This document shows positions 10,706 to 20,896 of a stretch of 23,913 nt of DNA, piece after piece. The stretch's first letter is position 1, and each line of letters begins with the position of its first letter. Under the pieces are notes generated by a model, which saw only the letters and a program-made list of their open reading frames with translations, was not told the DNA's origin and did no database searches. The stretch spans positions 158,228 to 182,140 of the forward strand of contig VHZZ01000504.1 in assembly GCA_009801015.1 (NCBI GenBank), read 5' to 3'. A program made the translations under genes and the position numbers. The stretch is from Silene noctiflora (taxonomy: Eukaryota > Streptophyta > Magnoliopsida > Caryophyllales > Caryophyllaceae).

Positions 10706-12846
10706 TTTTACACTGCTAAAGTGCTGATACCGTGATACGGAGTATTTGGTATGTATGACTTGTAAACGGATACTGCCCTTCTGAAAACGAAAAAAAAAAT
10801 TGTGTTCCTCACAGAGAGGTGGCCACGGGCTGGTTTATGGGCTGGGCTGAGTCGAAAACGAGCTCGTTTTAGCTTGGTCTACCCTGATCCGGCCTTTGGA
10901 GATGGAGTGGGCTGACTGGACCGCTTGGGTGGCTTATGGATGGGGTCGGACCACAAGTCTCGTTCAATTATCATTATTTATTTTGTTTTTAACAGGACAA
11001 GTGGCCTCGTCAAAAGTGTGAAGTTTTTTCACAGTCATCGAACTCCCTTAAAAATTTTATTAGCGTGAGATTGCATTGGAGATGAAGACTAGTGTAGGCC
11101 TGTAGGGTGTACCACTGTAGCCTGAAGGGTCATTGTTACTTTGGGGTTTAAATTGCGTATGTCTATTTTTTGACAGTAAGAGATCTGAGATAATACATCC
11201 GACGTATGTTGCTATTTCTCAACTTTCATTCATTCAATATCAATACATTGTTATAAAATATTGCTCATGTAACGATCTTGAACTATAGGTACCATTGCAA
11301 AAGAGGAACTAGGATGTCATATATGCTTGACATCCTCGACAATAGGACTGACCGCCGTTATAGTTACGGCTGCCATTCTCTGAGCTTCAGTCACGAGCAC
11401 CGCCCTGTCCAGGCGGAAGCTGCGAGTTGCCTGCTCCGATCTTTGTGAAACTTTTGTTTCCGATCCCTTGTGAAACTTTCGTTATTGGGTTCATACTTCA
11501 TAAACACCCTACCCAAATATACCAATCTGAAGCTTTAAAATAATACTCCGTATTCCTTGTGTCCTAATCGCTTGCTGACATTTGATTATAATATCCCTCA
11601 CAAAGAATATAAAAGGTAAACAAGTAAATAAGATCAAGGAAGTTCACTTACAAAAACCGCATTCACCCAAATATAAAAGGAAGTTATAGTACACTTGCGA
11701 GAGGCTAATTTATACGGAGTACAAACACCATCGGTATTATACCATAGTACTTGAAGCAAGTTAAAAGAAAAATGCAAGATTTGTTTTGCATTGGGAAACC
11801 TTTATAGAAATCCAGTCAAAAGGAAAAGTTATGATTCTTGTAGTTGTAGGGACATATGCTTGCATTGCAACTCGTATATCGTACAAAATGTAATCGATAT
11901 TCCAACATCTAACAATATGCAGGCAATCATTATTGGAAAAACTCATGCACAAACTCAAAAACTTCATAACCACCAACTTTAAACAACAATTACCACATAA
12001 TTTCCATAAAGTTGCCACCTAAAGCTTGCATATATGCGACTTTATCCATGCTGTCAGACATAAAAATGTTGTTTTCAGGCGTTCAGTAACTCACTATGTC
12101 ATGAATTGTATTGACGGACTATTAGTTCACAATACAAGAATCATTCACAGTTTCTCGGGGATTTCGTACAGTTGATCCAACATCCTTAAATTCAACGGTA
12201 AACTCGATCACAAAAGACCTCTAAGCAGCGCATAACAATCTAAAAGAAAGCATTCATGCAGGAATTCAAAAGTCATCGGTACCACCATACCCACATAGCA
12301 TGTATAAAATGACCGTCTGACCACCTCAAATTTCCTCAATGGTGACCCTTAACACCGAAATACGCAAGTGACATTGAACAAGCATCTCATTTAGGCCTCG
12401 TGACATAGTCAACAAGCCATGACATAATCCAAACCCTGAATTCACACTTGCTATATCAAAAGATGACAACGACCACAACAGCAACAATGGCAGGAAAGTC
12501 TAGCATTGTATTAAATGTTACAATCTGAACCCAGTGCCTGCCCTAGTTATGCTCAAGACATGAGGTAGCAAGACACTTCAACGGCAGGCAATTCTCATCT
12601 ATTAATCATATGAGAAGGTATGCTCCTTTTTCACATATTATGTAGATTTCATAGCATCGTATTAAATGTGTCAATCATATATAAGCTACTACGCTTTACA
12701 ACAGGTTTACCACAATACCAAAGAGGGTACAACAGAACGTATATTGCAACCTAAGTAAAATACATTTATATCTTATAATGGTTTCAATAATTACCTCACA
12801 AACTGGAACTGCCAGCTCAACAACCATGAGAGGTGCCCCCTCACAT
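10706..12846. other. Intergenic region between the KDTA and DUF668 genes
   Basis: This 2.1-kb stretch separates the KDTA start codon (right boundary of that gene) from the stop of the next minus-strand gene, so it holds the KDTA promoter and the 3' flank of the other gene. A GC-rich patch at 10810-10960 is built of GGGCTGG/GGGCTGA words. Three TACGGAGTA motifs occur at 10736, 11544 and 11713. No clear TATA box, coding segment or RNA gene was recognised; open frames on either strand lack homology. Confidence 0.5.
11436..11483. repeat. Two-copy 24-bp tandem repeat
   Basis: CCGATCTTTGTGAAACTTTTGTTT is followed directly by CCGATCCCTTGTGAAACTTTCGTT, a 24-base period with a few substitutions. It is a local duplication in the intergenic region. 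Confidence 0.7.
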
Positions 12847-14565
12847 TCACGCATTGCAAGAGATAATATCGCTTTGGATAAGATATTCATCATAAGCTCG
12901 TGTATCATTTGATTCAGGCAGATCATTCTCATTCTCTTTATTGCCAAATCTATAGAGGTAGTTCAAACCCAGTAAAAGTTCTACAATAGCAGCTTCTGTT
13001 TTCGATTGATTTGCAAAATACAAAGTCTGTACTAGAAAAAGACTCCCTCTCAAAACAATATGATGCTTCTCATAATTCCTTTCAGAGTACCATCTAATCG
13101 TGTTATGGGCAAGAGGAGAAAGCCATTCCAACATTCTTGCAATAGCCATACTCCATTCCCCAGCTAGGCTAGCATCATAGGCCGAGGAAGCCAAGGATTT
13201 GGAATAGAGCTGAAGTCTTGCCCTCAACATGCTTCTTATGCTTGTCGTCAGCATACTATAGAGATCGTCTCTTGCATCGTGGGCTATCAAATGAGGACAA
13301 GCGGCAAGCTTTTCAACTAATATAATAAGATTAGCATAGTGGAGAGTTAACGCGGCACTTCCCAGCGAGCATGGAGGAGTAACAGACAGAAGACATTGAG
13401 AAAGCAAGATGGAGCTGCTTGTAGGAGACGTAGTGTCAAATGTAGGTGGGCCCGAGTCGTTTTCTTTTCTGTCCACGTCACTCAATGAAATTGCTGTTGA
13501 GCATGAAGGATCATTGCTTGTTGGCATGCAGCTGTCTATCACTGGGGAATCACTGCCACCAACCATGCATCCTTTGAATGGACCTGATTGAGTTAATCGT
13601 CTAGTTTTTAAAAATAAGAATTTTTTATGTTGGTTCGGTACGTGTTGATGACTTTGACGTGGGTTTTTCCTGCTAGCTCTCTTGCTTCTTGAGGGCAAAC
13701 CCAGTAATGAACTTGATCTCACCAGGGGTCCCGAATAGAAGATAGAGGCGTGATTTTCAGAGGGATGAACAGAAGATTGTACAAATGAGCGGCTTCGAGG
13801 GAGAGATTCAGGAGTCATTTGAGGCCCGGGCACATGAGATTTGTCCAAAAATATAACTTGATTAATTCCAAGCAGATATTTCAGTCTTTCAATTATTGTA
13901 ACTAGACATCTTGATAATAGTAGAACTATGTAATCGTATGTCCGGGACCAAGGAGACATTTCACGCAAATTTTTCACCTCCTGACGTTGCCATATTACTT
14001 TCTGCTGAAACTCGAGCAATTTCACCCGATTTGTTTCTGGATTGTATTGCATTCTCCGAAATGTTTGTTCAAGCTCCACCAAAACATCCATCTCTTGATG
14101 CAATTGTGAAGTAGCAGCAACAAATTTTTCCATTTTCTTCACTTTCTTCTCCATCTTTTTCCATCTATACTCCCACCCAAACCATTCGACAGAATTCTCC
14201 AAGGGGCTGTTGAAAATCTGGTCTAAACGATGATATATAGGATTAGAACATCTCTTTCCCAGCCTGCTCACACACTGTGTGACATAACACAGATTCTCAA
14301 CTATCTCAGCAAAAGCAAGATTCATAAGATAGTTTTCATCATCTGACACAAGTTTGACAATCCCAGGGAAGTTAACAACATCTTTCCTTAGTCTAGAAAT
14401 TTGAATATCGCTCAAGCAATTCCACAAGTTGACGATCTTGGACATTAAAGTTGCAACTTCGAAAGCAAGAATTCCAATCTCCACCTTCTCAGGATGTGAC
14501 CCATTTCTACGTGAAATTCCCCACAAACTACTAAACCAGGACTCTTTCATTCCATCAACCCCCAT
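12847..14565 (-). CDS. DUF3475/DUF668 plant-specific protein (PSK-simulator-like), 572 aa
   Basis: The coding region is a single uninterrupted exon. A DUF3475 region lies at about residues 28-86 (from EKVEIGILAFEVATLMSKIV through to DDENYLMNL). A basic, coiled-coil-like helix follows at about 134-205 (KKMEKKVKKMEKFV, then ELEQTFRRMQ). A Ser/Pro-rich linker runs from about 245 to 395. DUF668 spans about 400-502 (SLGSAALTLHYANLIILVEK, then EWSMAIARMLEWLSPLAHNTIRW), followed by a family-typical tail with LVQTLYFANQSKTEAAIVELLLGLNYL. Arabidopsis relatives of this architecture are of similar length; some (PSI1-3) are linked to peptide-hormone-promoted growth, but the biochemical role is not established. 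The start is the first ATG, in a good context (AGGATGG). Met6 would align better with the usual start before ESWFSSLW. Gly2 follows Met1, but residue 6 is not Ser/Thr, so myristoylation is doubtful. Confidence 0.92.
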   Translation of the reverse strand: MGVDGMKESWFSSLWGISRRNGSHPEKVEIGILAFEVATLMSKIVNLWNCLSDIQISRLRKDVVNFPGIVKLVSDDENYLMNLAFAEIVENLCYVTQCVSRLGKRCSNPIYHRLDQIFNSPLENSVEWFGWEYRWKKMEKKVKKMEKFVAATSQLHQEMDVLVELEQTFRRMQYNPETNRVKLLEFQQKVIWQRQEVKNLREMSPWSRTYDYIVLLLSRCLVTIIERLKYLLGINQVIFLDKSHVPGPQMTPESLPRSRSFVQSSVHPSENHASIFYSGPLVRSSSLLGLPSRSKRASRKNPRQSHQHVPNQHKKFLFLKTRRLTQSGPFKGCMVGGSDSPVIDSCMPTSNDPSCSTAISLSDVDRKENDSGPPTFDTTSPTSSSILLSQCLLSVTPPCSLGSAALTLHYANLIILVEKLAACPHLIAHDARDDLYSMLTTSIRSMLRARLQLYSKSLASSAYDASLAGEWSMAIARMLEWLSPLAHNTIRWYSERNYEKHHIVLRGSLFLVQTLYFANQSKTEAAIVELLLGLNYLYRFGNKENENDLPESNDTRAYDEYLIQSDIISCNA

Positions 14566-15142
14566 CCTACATATGACACCGAGGTAAATATCAATAATGA
14601 ACCAGCGAAGAATAATTTCTCATATCAGGAAACAGGTACATTGCATAAAACAAATTTGAATGATGTCTATGCTAATAACCCTTCCCTCACCTCACCCCTT
14701 CTCTCAGGCATTAGAGAAGCGCTCTATATGAAAATAGTTGCCAAAACTGTGTTTATTTGAGAATCATTGCCCATGTTGTTGTGTTGTCTATTAGGCCACT
14801 AAAAACACGTTTTAGCGTATACAATTACATTTATTTGTGCAGAAACAATGCCGGATACCTAAGACGTAAAATAAATAACCAGATTACCCCAACAGTTTCT
14901 AAAGGCCACAATTCTTTCAATACAACATGTCAACAGCGTACAAACAAAGGTATGTTTCTCTGTCAAATTTGATCTTATCAAAACAACTATTTTCAGAATA
15001 CCCTTTTAAAAAACGGCAAGAGCTGTTGAACATTATGAGAAACTTGTTGTCAAAGTTAACTAGTAACTACCAAAGTCAAAAGGGTACAATATGAATTAGA
15101 CGGAGGAAGCGAAAACCTAGCGAAAAGGAGTACTGTCCCTAG

Positions 15143-15382
15143 TAATAGGAATATATTTATAATAGTTGGGCCTCCACCATCATCTTAAGATTTTGATTGA
15201 GATGGTTCATCTATCATGGTATCAGAGTCAATGTGATCGACACATGGTACGGGGGAGCTTGTGCACTAACCACTCTTCAAGCCCAATGGGCATTTGAGTG
15301 AGGGAGCGTAATAGGAATATATTTATAATAGTTGGGCCTGAACCATCATCTTAAGGTTTTGATTGAGATGGTTCATCTATCA
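15143..15382 (+). mobile_element. TRIM/SMART miniature LTR retrotransposon, complete, 240 bp
   Basis: Two 74-bp direct repeats (15143-15216 and 15309-15382) differ at only three positions (TCC/TGA near the middle and one A/G). They flank a 92-bp interior. Right after the left repeat is TGGTATCAGAGTCAATG, the primer binding site for initiator-Met tRNA used by many plant LTR elements. Just before the right repeat is a purine-rich tract (GAGTGAGGGAGCG). The whole is flanked by a perfect 5-bp duplication, CCTAG, at 15138-15142 and 15383-15387. The LTRs end in CA but start with TA rather than TG. There is no coding capacity, so it depends on enzymes in trans. It sits upstream of the DUF668 gene, possibly in its 5'-UTR intron. 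Confidence 0.9.
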
Positions 15383-15755
15383 CCTAGTCCCCGCCCTTAC
15401 GTTAACAAATGTCAATATGCATTAAATAATACTCCGTAAAATGATTCTACTAACTTAAAGAACTAGTAATAACCTTAATCATAAGTAATACTTTCTAAAT
15501 AATCATCACCAATTCACAATTCCACCTCCTTTTTTGTTCTTCCCTTACCAAACTAAAGTGAACTTATCAATTTATCTCATCAGAGCTATACGCAAGCTAC
15601 ACTCCTAATACCTCAAAGGCTCCCGCCTATGACTTCATAAAAAAAAAACATCAATAAGATGGGTAGCTGGCCTAAGGTGAAACTATCCAGGCATAATTCT
15701 GGACTAAATTTCGTACCCATCACACCTCGAAACGGTCGCAAATAATGTCATCACA

Positions 15756-15827
15756 AAGAGCTTTTAACTTCATCAATCTTATAATAAATTGAAGAGCTTT
15801 TAACTTCATCAATCTTATAATAAATTG
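15756..15827. repeat. Perfect 36-bp tandem duplication
   Basis: A 36-base unit starting AAGAGCTTTTAACTTCATC and ending ATAATAAATTG occurs twice head to tail (15756-15791, 15792-15827) with no difference, so it is a recent local duplication in the upstream flank of the DUF668 gene. Confidence 0.9.
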
Positions 15828-16179
15828 AATTTAGCTTCATTTTCAAGCAAGCTGGATACAAAATTCACATCACATCACCTCACCTCAATTCCATATGACT
15901 GATAACATCTTAATCAAATAATCTAGATCCACATAAAAAATAAAAATAAAAAAGTCCTAAAAAAGGCACAATAATTGTAAGCTGAAATTTAGCGACGGCA
16001 AAAACAGCAACAATAACAACATTAGCCAAGTGCTGACTGCAAATTGCGGGGTAAAGGGGTCGGATGTACAAAATACTAAAAGCAACGAAACTTAGAAATT
16101 AAAAGACAGACAAAAGAGCACAAACATTATAGAAAAAATAAGCAAAGCATAATTAAAAGGAAGGTTAGAGAAGACTAAC

Positions 16180-16295
16180 AGTGAAAGCGTCGGAAATAGG
16201 AAGTAGTGAACGTCGGAAAAGAAGAGTGACAGCGGAAAGAAGGTAGAGATCCGAAATCCGACAGAGGTAATGGAGCAAAGAAAGGCGAGGGATAA
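16180..16295 (-). other. Possible 5'-UTR exon of the DUF668 gene
   Basis: On the minus strand this segment is pyrimidine-rich (TCTACCTTCTTTCCGCTGTC and CCGACG repeats), as plant leader exons often are. It ends at a plausible donor (TTTCACT/GTTAGT at 16180/16179). A matching acceptor, CATATGTAG, ends immediately before the G that precedes the gene's ATG at 14565. If used, an intron of about 1.6 kb would contain the miniature retrotransposon. This is inferred from splice signals and composition only. Confidence 0.3.
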
Positions 16296-16299
16296 ATTT

Positions 16300-17349
16300 G
16301 GTTGTTAAATTGTTAATTTTTGGTTTTGGAATTTGGTGGTTGTTTAGTTTAGTGTAGTTTAGTGTGGTCTAGTTGTAACATGCTAACTTTATTGGATGTT
16401 GCGTTAATATGTTTGAATGTTGATGGAATTTTGTCGGGTTTTGTCTTTGAAGACCCACTAGTAGTAGTACTACCCATGTCACTTGCAACGTCCCCCTATC
16501 TCATCTACTTCCTTGCTCATACATTTCGCATTTTCATACTTTGTAGACTTCAGTCAATCATCTTCTGAACTTATGCTTATCCTATATTCCTATTGATTAG
16601 GTAGACGTAAGGTCTATCCTACCTACTAAATTCTCACTTAAAACGGGTATATTCTAATATTCTTTTTAAGCTTAAAATAAGCTAAATATATTCATGTAGA
16701 ATATATAGGACAAAAGCAAACTGAATAAGAAAAAGCAAGACATTTGTCCTATATACTCATGTGATATGATATTTGACCGTCTTGAATTTAAAATTAATAC
16801 CTTCATCTTAAGCAATTTTTTTTTGAATTTTATTATAAAAATGTTGAAAAAAATGTCAAAATCGATTGAAATTATTGGTACTTTTTGTTTTGAAGTTTAT
16901 GTATGATCGTGAATTAACGAGATTAAGGTACTAGAAAATTAGTAATACTTTTTGTTTTGAGGTATACGTAGGAGCATCACCATGGCATGTCGCGTTGTGT
17001 CATATCATGTCGTTTCGTGCTCGTGCGTGCTTAAGCAATTCTTTACTTCAACCTTATTTTTTAATCGTAGTGTCTGAGTGTGCCGTAGTATGTCGTGTCT
17101 AGGTGGGCTGTAACATATCTAGGCTAGGCACTATCTTTTTTCTCAAACATCGACCCAAGCAAAACTCCATGGCATGCTGGACCGTTTCAATCTCGTGTTG
17201 TGCTAAAATGGATCATGGGTCGTGCTAGGGCTTGTCAACCAAACAACTTGCGTGCCCATTTCCATCTCTAAAGTCCACTCATCTCCAAAGACTCGAACTA
17301 GAGGTGCATCCGTGCATACCTATCCTAATGGGTCAGGCCGGTTATCACT
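16300..17349. other. Intergenic, putative promoter side of the DUF668 gene; no gene seen
   Basis: Near 16338-16375 a short TAGTTTAGTG word is repeated. From about 16985 to 17225 there is a degenerate TCGTG/GTCGTG-rich patch (for example CGTGCTCGTGCGTGC) like common plant dispersed repeats. No protein similarity, RNA gene or clear core promoter was recognised. Confidence 0.45.
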
Positions 17350-18508
17350 TGTAACACCCCAATTATTCGGCCAAGACAATTGGAGCATTACCATTTCGGT
17401 TTTCCGAGGTAATGATTCAGAGATACAATCAAGAAGCCTTTATTATAAATAACAGTTTAGTGAATTACATAAAAATAAACAAATGAATAAATGAATACAA
17501 GTCATGTTACTACGACCCTCTAAACAACTTTATCTCATGCCGACTCGACTCCAAATCTGAAGCTCGTCTTGTCTCTTGCGCGACACCAAAACAACTTGTA
17601 TATAACCTCCTCCCCATATGATCGGAAATATCATATGAATCAACACAGGCCACCCGGAAATAGGTGACAATTTACACACGCCACAAACGGTCAGTTTCAA
17701 TATTATAAACATGTAAGACACGGCGAATGAAATACGTTTATGCAATGCGATAATTATATGAATGAGACTCGGTTCTACAAAAACCACACCGGTACCGGGA
17801 CACACCCAGCCGTACCCACAACTCAGTGACGACACCGCAGTGTAACACCCCCATACCCAGAGGCACCTTACCAAGGATTACCTTAGGCTACGAGGATGCT
17901 ACCATCTCGGTTACCCGAGGTAGTAAACATCACAGAAACCATAATGAAACAAAACATATAAAAGTTAACTTATTAAAAAGGTTATAACTTCCAAAATACC
18001 AATACAAAAGCCAAATCCGAAAACTGTGATAAAATGTAAAGACATAACAGCGGAAACTAAACAACTAAACAACTGATGATGACTCAACCCTGATCATCCC
18101 CGCAACAACATCAATAGTATAAAGCATCATCACCTACTAAACTAACTATCCACCATCCCCAAATGAATCACCACAGTTTTGAAAACATAAACAGGGTCAG
18201 TCAACCATACAACAATATGAAATGATAACATAAACATAAACATCTGATGTAACCAAAACCGCCACCTCCAAACTCCATAGTAACCAGTAACTGACTACAC
18301 ACCACACTCCGAGGTATGTAGCCCTGCCAGATTACCCATCACAACAGGTAATCCTCGCCGCCAGTGGGGACCGCGGTCTTACCACCAAAATCCTCGCTCA
18401 CGCATGAACGAACCCAAGTACCTTAATGTGCACATCCCCCTTGCGCCGAGAGAACGCAAGAGGCGAACAATGGGGGTGAGACCATCTTTCGCAATGGCTC
18501 ACAATCCA

Positions 18509-18572
18509 ACACCAACACCAACATCAACACCAACATCCACCACAACACCATCACCAACATCCACCACAACAC
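18509..18572. repeat. ACCAAC/CACCAACA microsatellite
   Basis: Imperfect repeats of ACCAACACC and ATCCACCAC run for about 60 bases inside the inner LTR. On the plus strand they read as a Pro/Thr-rich open frame, which is a repeat artefact and not a gene. Confidence 0.75.
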
Positions 18573-19053
18573 TATCACATCAATATAATCAAATCATACA
18601 ATAATGACAAATATCGTCACATTGCATCACATAATATTCTACAGTCGACTGAGTAGGGAAACCCTACCTTTTCGCAATCCAAGCACACATAAGCAATTGC
18701 AATAACAATCCTCCATGAAACTGTCACCTACAAATAATTATCACATACTAATTACTAAGTACCCTTCATTAAACGATTTATTATACACCCATTACTAATT
18801 CCCCCAATTCTCCCAAATTAGGGTTTGTACAAACTGAAACAATAAATTGATTAAAGACTAGAGACTTACTAACACGATTGGTACGGAAACGAGAGATCTG
18901 AAATCCACATAGCTTAATCCTTGGTTAGGAATTGATGAAGATGATTAGAGAGTGTTTAGGTTTATAAAATGAATCAAAAACTGACGAAATGTTTTAAATA
19001 CTTCTCCAATCATTTTAATCAAAACCGCGCAATTAATCCGTTTCAGACCGGAC

Positions 19054-19179
19054 ACTCGACCGAGTACTAGAGGCACTCGACCGAGTATGCTTCACTCGAC
19101 CAAGTGTCCCCTAAACTAGGCCGAGTACACCTAAGGCAATAGCCTACTAAAACGTACAAGACACTTACTCGGATCGAGT
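19054..19179. repeat. ACTCGACCGAGT palindrome array, inner LTR
   Basis: Five copies of a 12-13-base palindrome, perfect or near-perfect, start at 19054, 19075, 19094, 19115 and 19167. The first four are spaced 19-21 bases apart. The array lies just before the right end of the inner LTR. Confidence 0.85.
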
Positions 19180-20084
19180 ACGCAAGGACTAGAAAAGTGT
19201 AGTATTACACGCAACACCGTCCCCCAAAACAACCAGACCGCGGCCTGTAAAAAGGTACTTCGGACACATCGGTGGTACCGGGCCCGAGAGCGACTCGGTT
19301 ACCCTACCAGACGACGTGACTCAATCTTACGTGTCCTTCCATAACTTAAGCCATTAATGTGCATATCCCTCTTGAAGTGGAAAACTCTAAGAGGCGACTC
19401 AAGCGTAAGACGGTCCCCCAACCGCCTTACGTCTCCATAACAATCACAATACCATCACCAACCACCAACATATGGAACCATCACAATATGCAACATATAC
19501 TATACAACATGATATGCCAACATGCCATAAATGCCAATTCTGATACATGTGAGACTTTCCAAATCCTCAATTACCAACATGAGATGCAATACGACTCATC
19601 CGATGCAAGTAGTAACAAATGACCACTAACAATGCGCACAATACCGAAACCGAGCAAGATTAACCTACCTTTTAGCAAATCTTCAATAGTTACTCGAATC
19701 CGACACAATCTCGTCTCATGAAACTGTCTCGTCCTATACAAGTTACATAATACTATCACAATACATCCTATACTATTATACAATACTAAACCCCTTATTA
19801 TTACCCACTAATTACCCATATTACACTCATAATTATCAATTAACTACCAATAACCAAAACCCCCAAAAGTTAGGGTTATAAATACTAGAAAACGTAGATC
19901 TTACTCACATAGATATAAGGAAAAAGGGTAGATGGACAATCCTCTAAGGCAAGCTTGAATCCCGTAGAAAAGGTATTTGAGAGGTTTTAGAGAGAAGGGA
20001 TAGAGTTTAAAGAGATAGGGAAGAAGATAGGAACGAATTAGGTTTAGGAGTAGAAATATCATTTATCGGGTATTGCACAGCGTC

Positions 20085-20240
20085 ACTCGATCGAGTAACT
20101 CGGTCCACTCGGCCGAGTGCTGCTCACTTGGTCGAGTACACCCTGTACTCGGTTGAGTCAACCTTACTCGGTCCACTATGTGCTTCACTCGGTCCACTTT
20201 AGTCTTCACTCGATCTAGTCTAAGCTCCACTTGGTCTAGT
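20085..20240. repeat. ACTCGATCGAGT palindrome array, outer LTR
   Basis: About nine full or half copies of ACTCGRYCGAGT-type units (ACTCGATCGAGT, ACTCGGCCGAGT, ACTTGGTCGAGT, ACTCGGTCCACT and others) occur at roughly 15-20-base spacing, at the same relative place as in the inner LTR. It is longer and more diverged than the inner array. Confidence 0.85.
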
Positions 20241-20347
20241 GTAAGGCTATATTTTATTCTCGAATGGTTCCTTATCAAGTTTGGCGGCCTTTTCGCGCAT
20301 CCTAAGGTTCTCGTGCGGATTCCTAAATATCCGGGTATTACATCATT

Positions 20348-20639
20348 ATTCAGTCCCCAAACCCCGTGGTCTGATTTACTTTTTCCGCCATGTCTAAGCC
20401 CAACGTTTGGCACAATTTTGGCCATGTTATGAAATCTAGATAATATCTATCTATACATCTATTCAATCTATACAATGATATTAAAAGACATGGTAAATGC
20501 TTTGTTGACGAGTATTTGCACTTTGTAACTCATTGTGATGTCACCTCACAATATACTAAAACTATTCACAAAAATGTCATTATATTTTTGTGTTTTTATG
20601 ATAAAAATGCTCATAATTATTTAATTCTCATATTACCAC
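20348..20639. other. Spacer between the outer LTR and the RPA-like locus
   Basis: About 290 bases of mixed AT-rich sequence. No protein, RNA or repeat was recognised. Confidence 0.5.
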
Positions 20640-20804
20640 TCAAACAATCGCCTCATTCATTTTAGCCAAACACTCCCTTGCGGTTGTGCAACAATGTGCT
20701 TCAATTTGACTTTCTAGTAGTATCATTTTAGCATGATGATTTTCATCATTGTCAATCTTTGCATAATACTCTTCATCATCAGCTATGTAGTACTGACCTA
20801 AAAT
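20640..20804 (-). other. Possible terminal exon or stray reading frame, 54 codons
   Basis: After a plausible acceptor (GAACTGGCAG/ATTTTAGG) a frame of 54 sense codons reads QYYIADDEEYYAKIDNDENHH and ARECLAKMNEAIV before TGA. The acidic, coding-like composition suggests a real old exon. Its phase does not fit the upstream RPA-like exon (20897-21078), which ends two bases into a codon, and I do not recognise the protein. It may be the degraded 3' end of that gene or unrelated. Confidence 0.3.
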
Positions 20805-20896
20805 CTGCCAGTTCAAATGAATTAATTAGTTAGGCACCTGTAAACTGTAAGCGTTTTGCTGAATAGAGTGACTTGAATTAGTATATTTATACTAAC

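Larger units (their letters stand above)
17841..19209. mobile_element. Inner solo LTR nested in the outer one (1369 bp)
   Basis: It begins TGTAACACCCCC and ends GTAGTATTACA, with CGCAG (17836-17840) before and CGCAA (19210-19214) after, a 5-bp duplication with one change. It shares with the outer LTR the ends, a TCGGTTxxCCGAGGTA palindrome near the left end, a TTAATGTGCAxATCCC block followed by AAGAGGCGA, a CCTACCTTTT block, a TTAGGGTT block and a terminal palindrome array, all diverged. It is thus a later insertion of a related subfamily into an existing LTR. No internal retroelement genes were seen. Confidence 0.75.
17350..20342. mobile_element. Outer solo LTR (about 1.62 kb without its insertion)
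   Basis: It begins TGTAACACCCC and ends GGGTATTACA, the TG...CA inverted termini typical of plant LTRs. It is flanked by TCACT (17345-17349) and TCATT (20343-20347), a 5-bp target duplication with one change. It is split by a second LTR inserted at 17841-19209; the two parts are 17350-17840 and 19210-20342. No primer binding site, polypurine tract or gag-pol follows either end, so it is a solo LTR left by recombination. Near its right end is an array of ACTCGATCGAGT-like palindromes. The superfamily (Ty3/gypsy suspected) cannot be fixed from the LTR alone. Confidence 0.75.

Noticed and set aside
10810-10960. GC-rich GGGCTGG patch considered as a gene or CpG promoter
   Set aside because: No open frame with similarity; the word pattern matches degenerate plant repeats and gives no clear promoter element.
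11330-11450. Minus-strand Gly/Asn-rich translation resembling a retroelement gag tail
   Set aside because: It contains stops, and the resemblance rests on low-complexity residues without a zinc knuckle or protease motif.
13409-14114. Plus-strand open frames opposite the DUF668 gene
   Set aside because: They are shadows of the minus-strand coding region, with no own similarity or start context.
17530-17874. 114-codon minus-strand open frame
   Set aside because: It crosses the insertion junction of the inner LTR into the outer LTR at 17840/17841 and has no domain; chance frame in LTR sequence.
18404-18604. Thr/Pro-rich 66-codon frame
   Set aside because: It derives from the ACCAAC microsatellite in the inner LTR.
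19054-20240. Regularly spaced short palindromes considered as a CRISPR array
   Set aside because: Units are 12 bases, spacers are short and uneven, there are no cas genes, and the context is a plant LTR.
20063-20432. 120-codon minus-strand and 84-codon plus-strand frames with repeated DRV/TRS units
   Set aside because: Both are read-through of the ACTCG palindrome array on opposite strands; the apparent peptide repeat is a DNA repeat.
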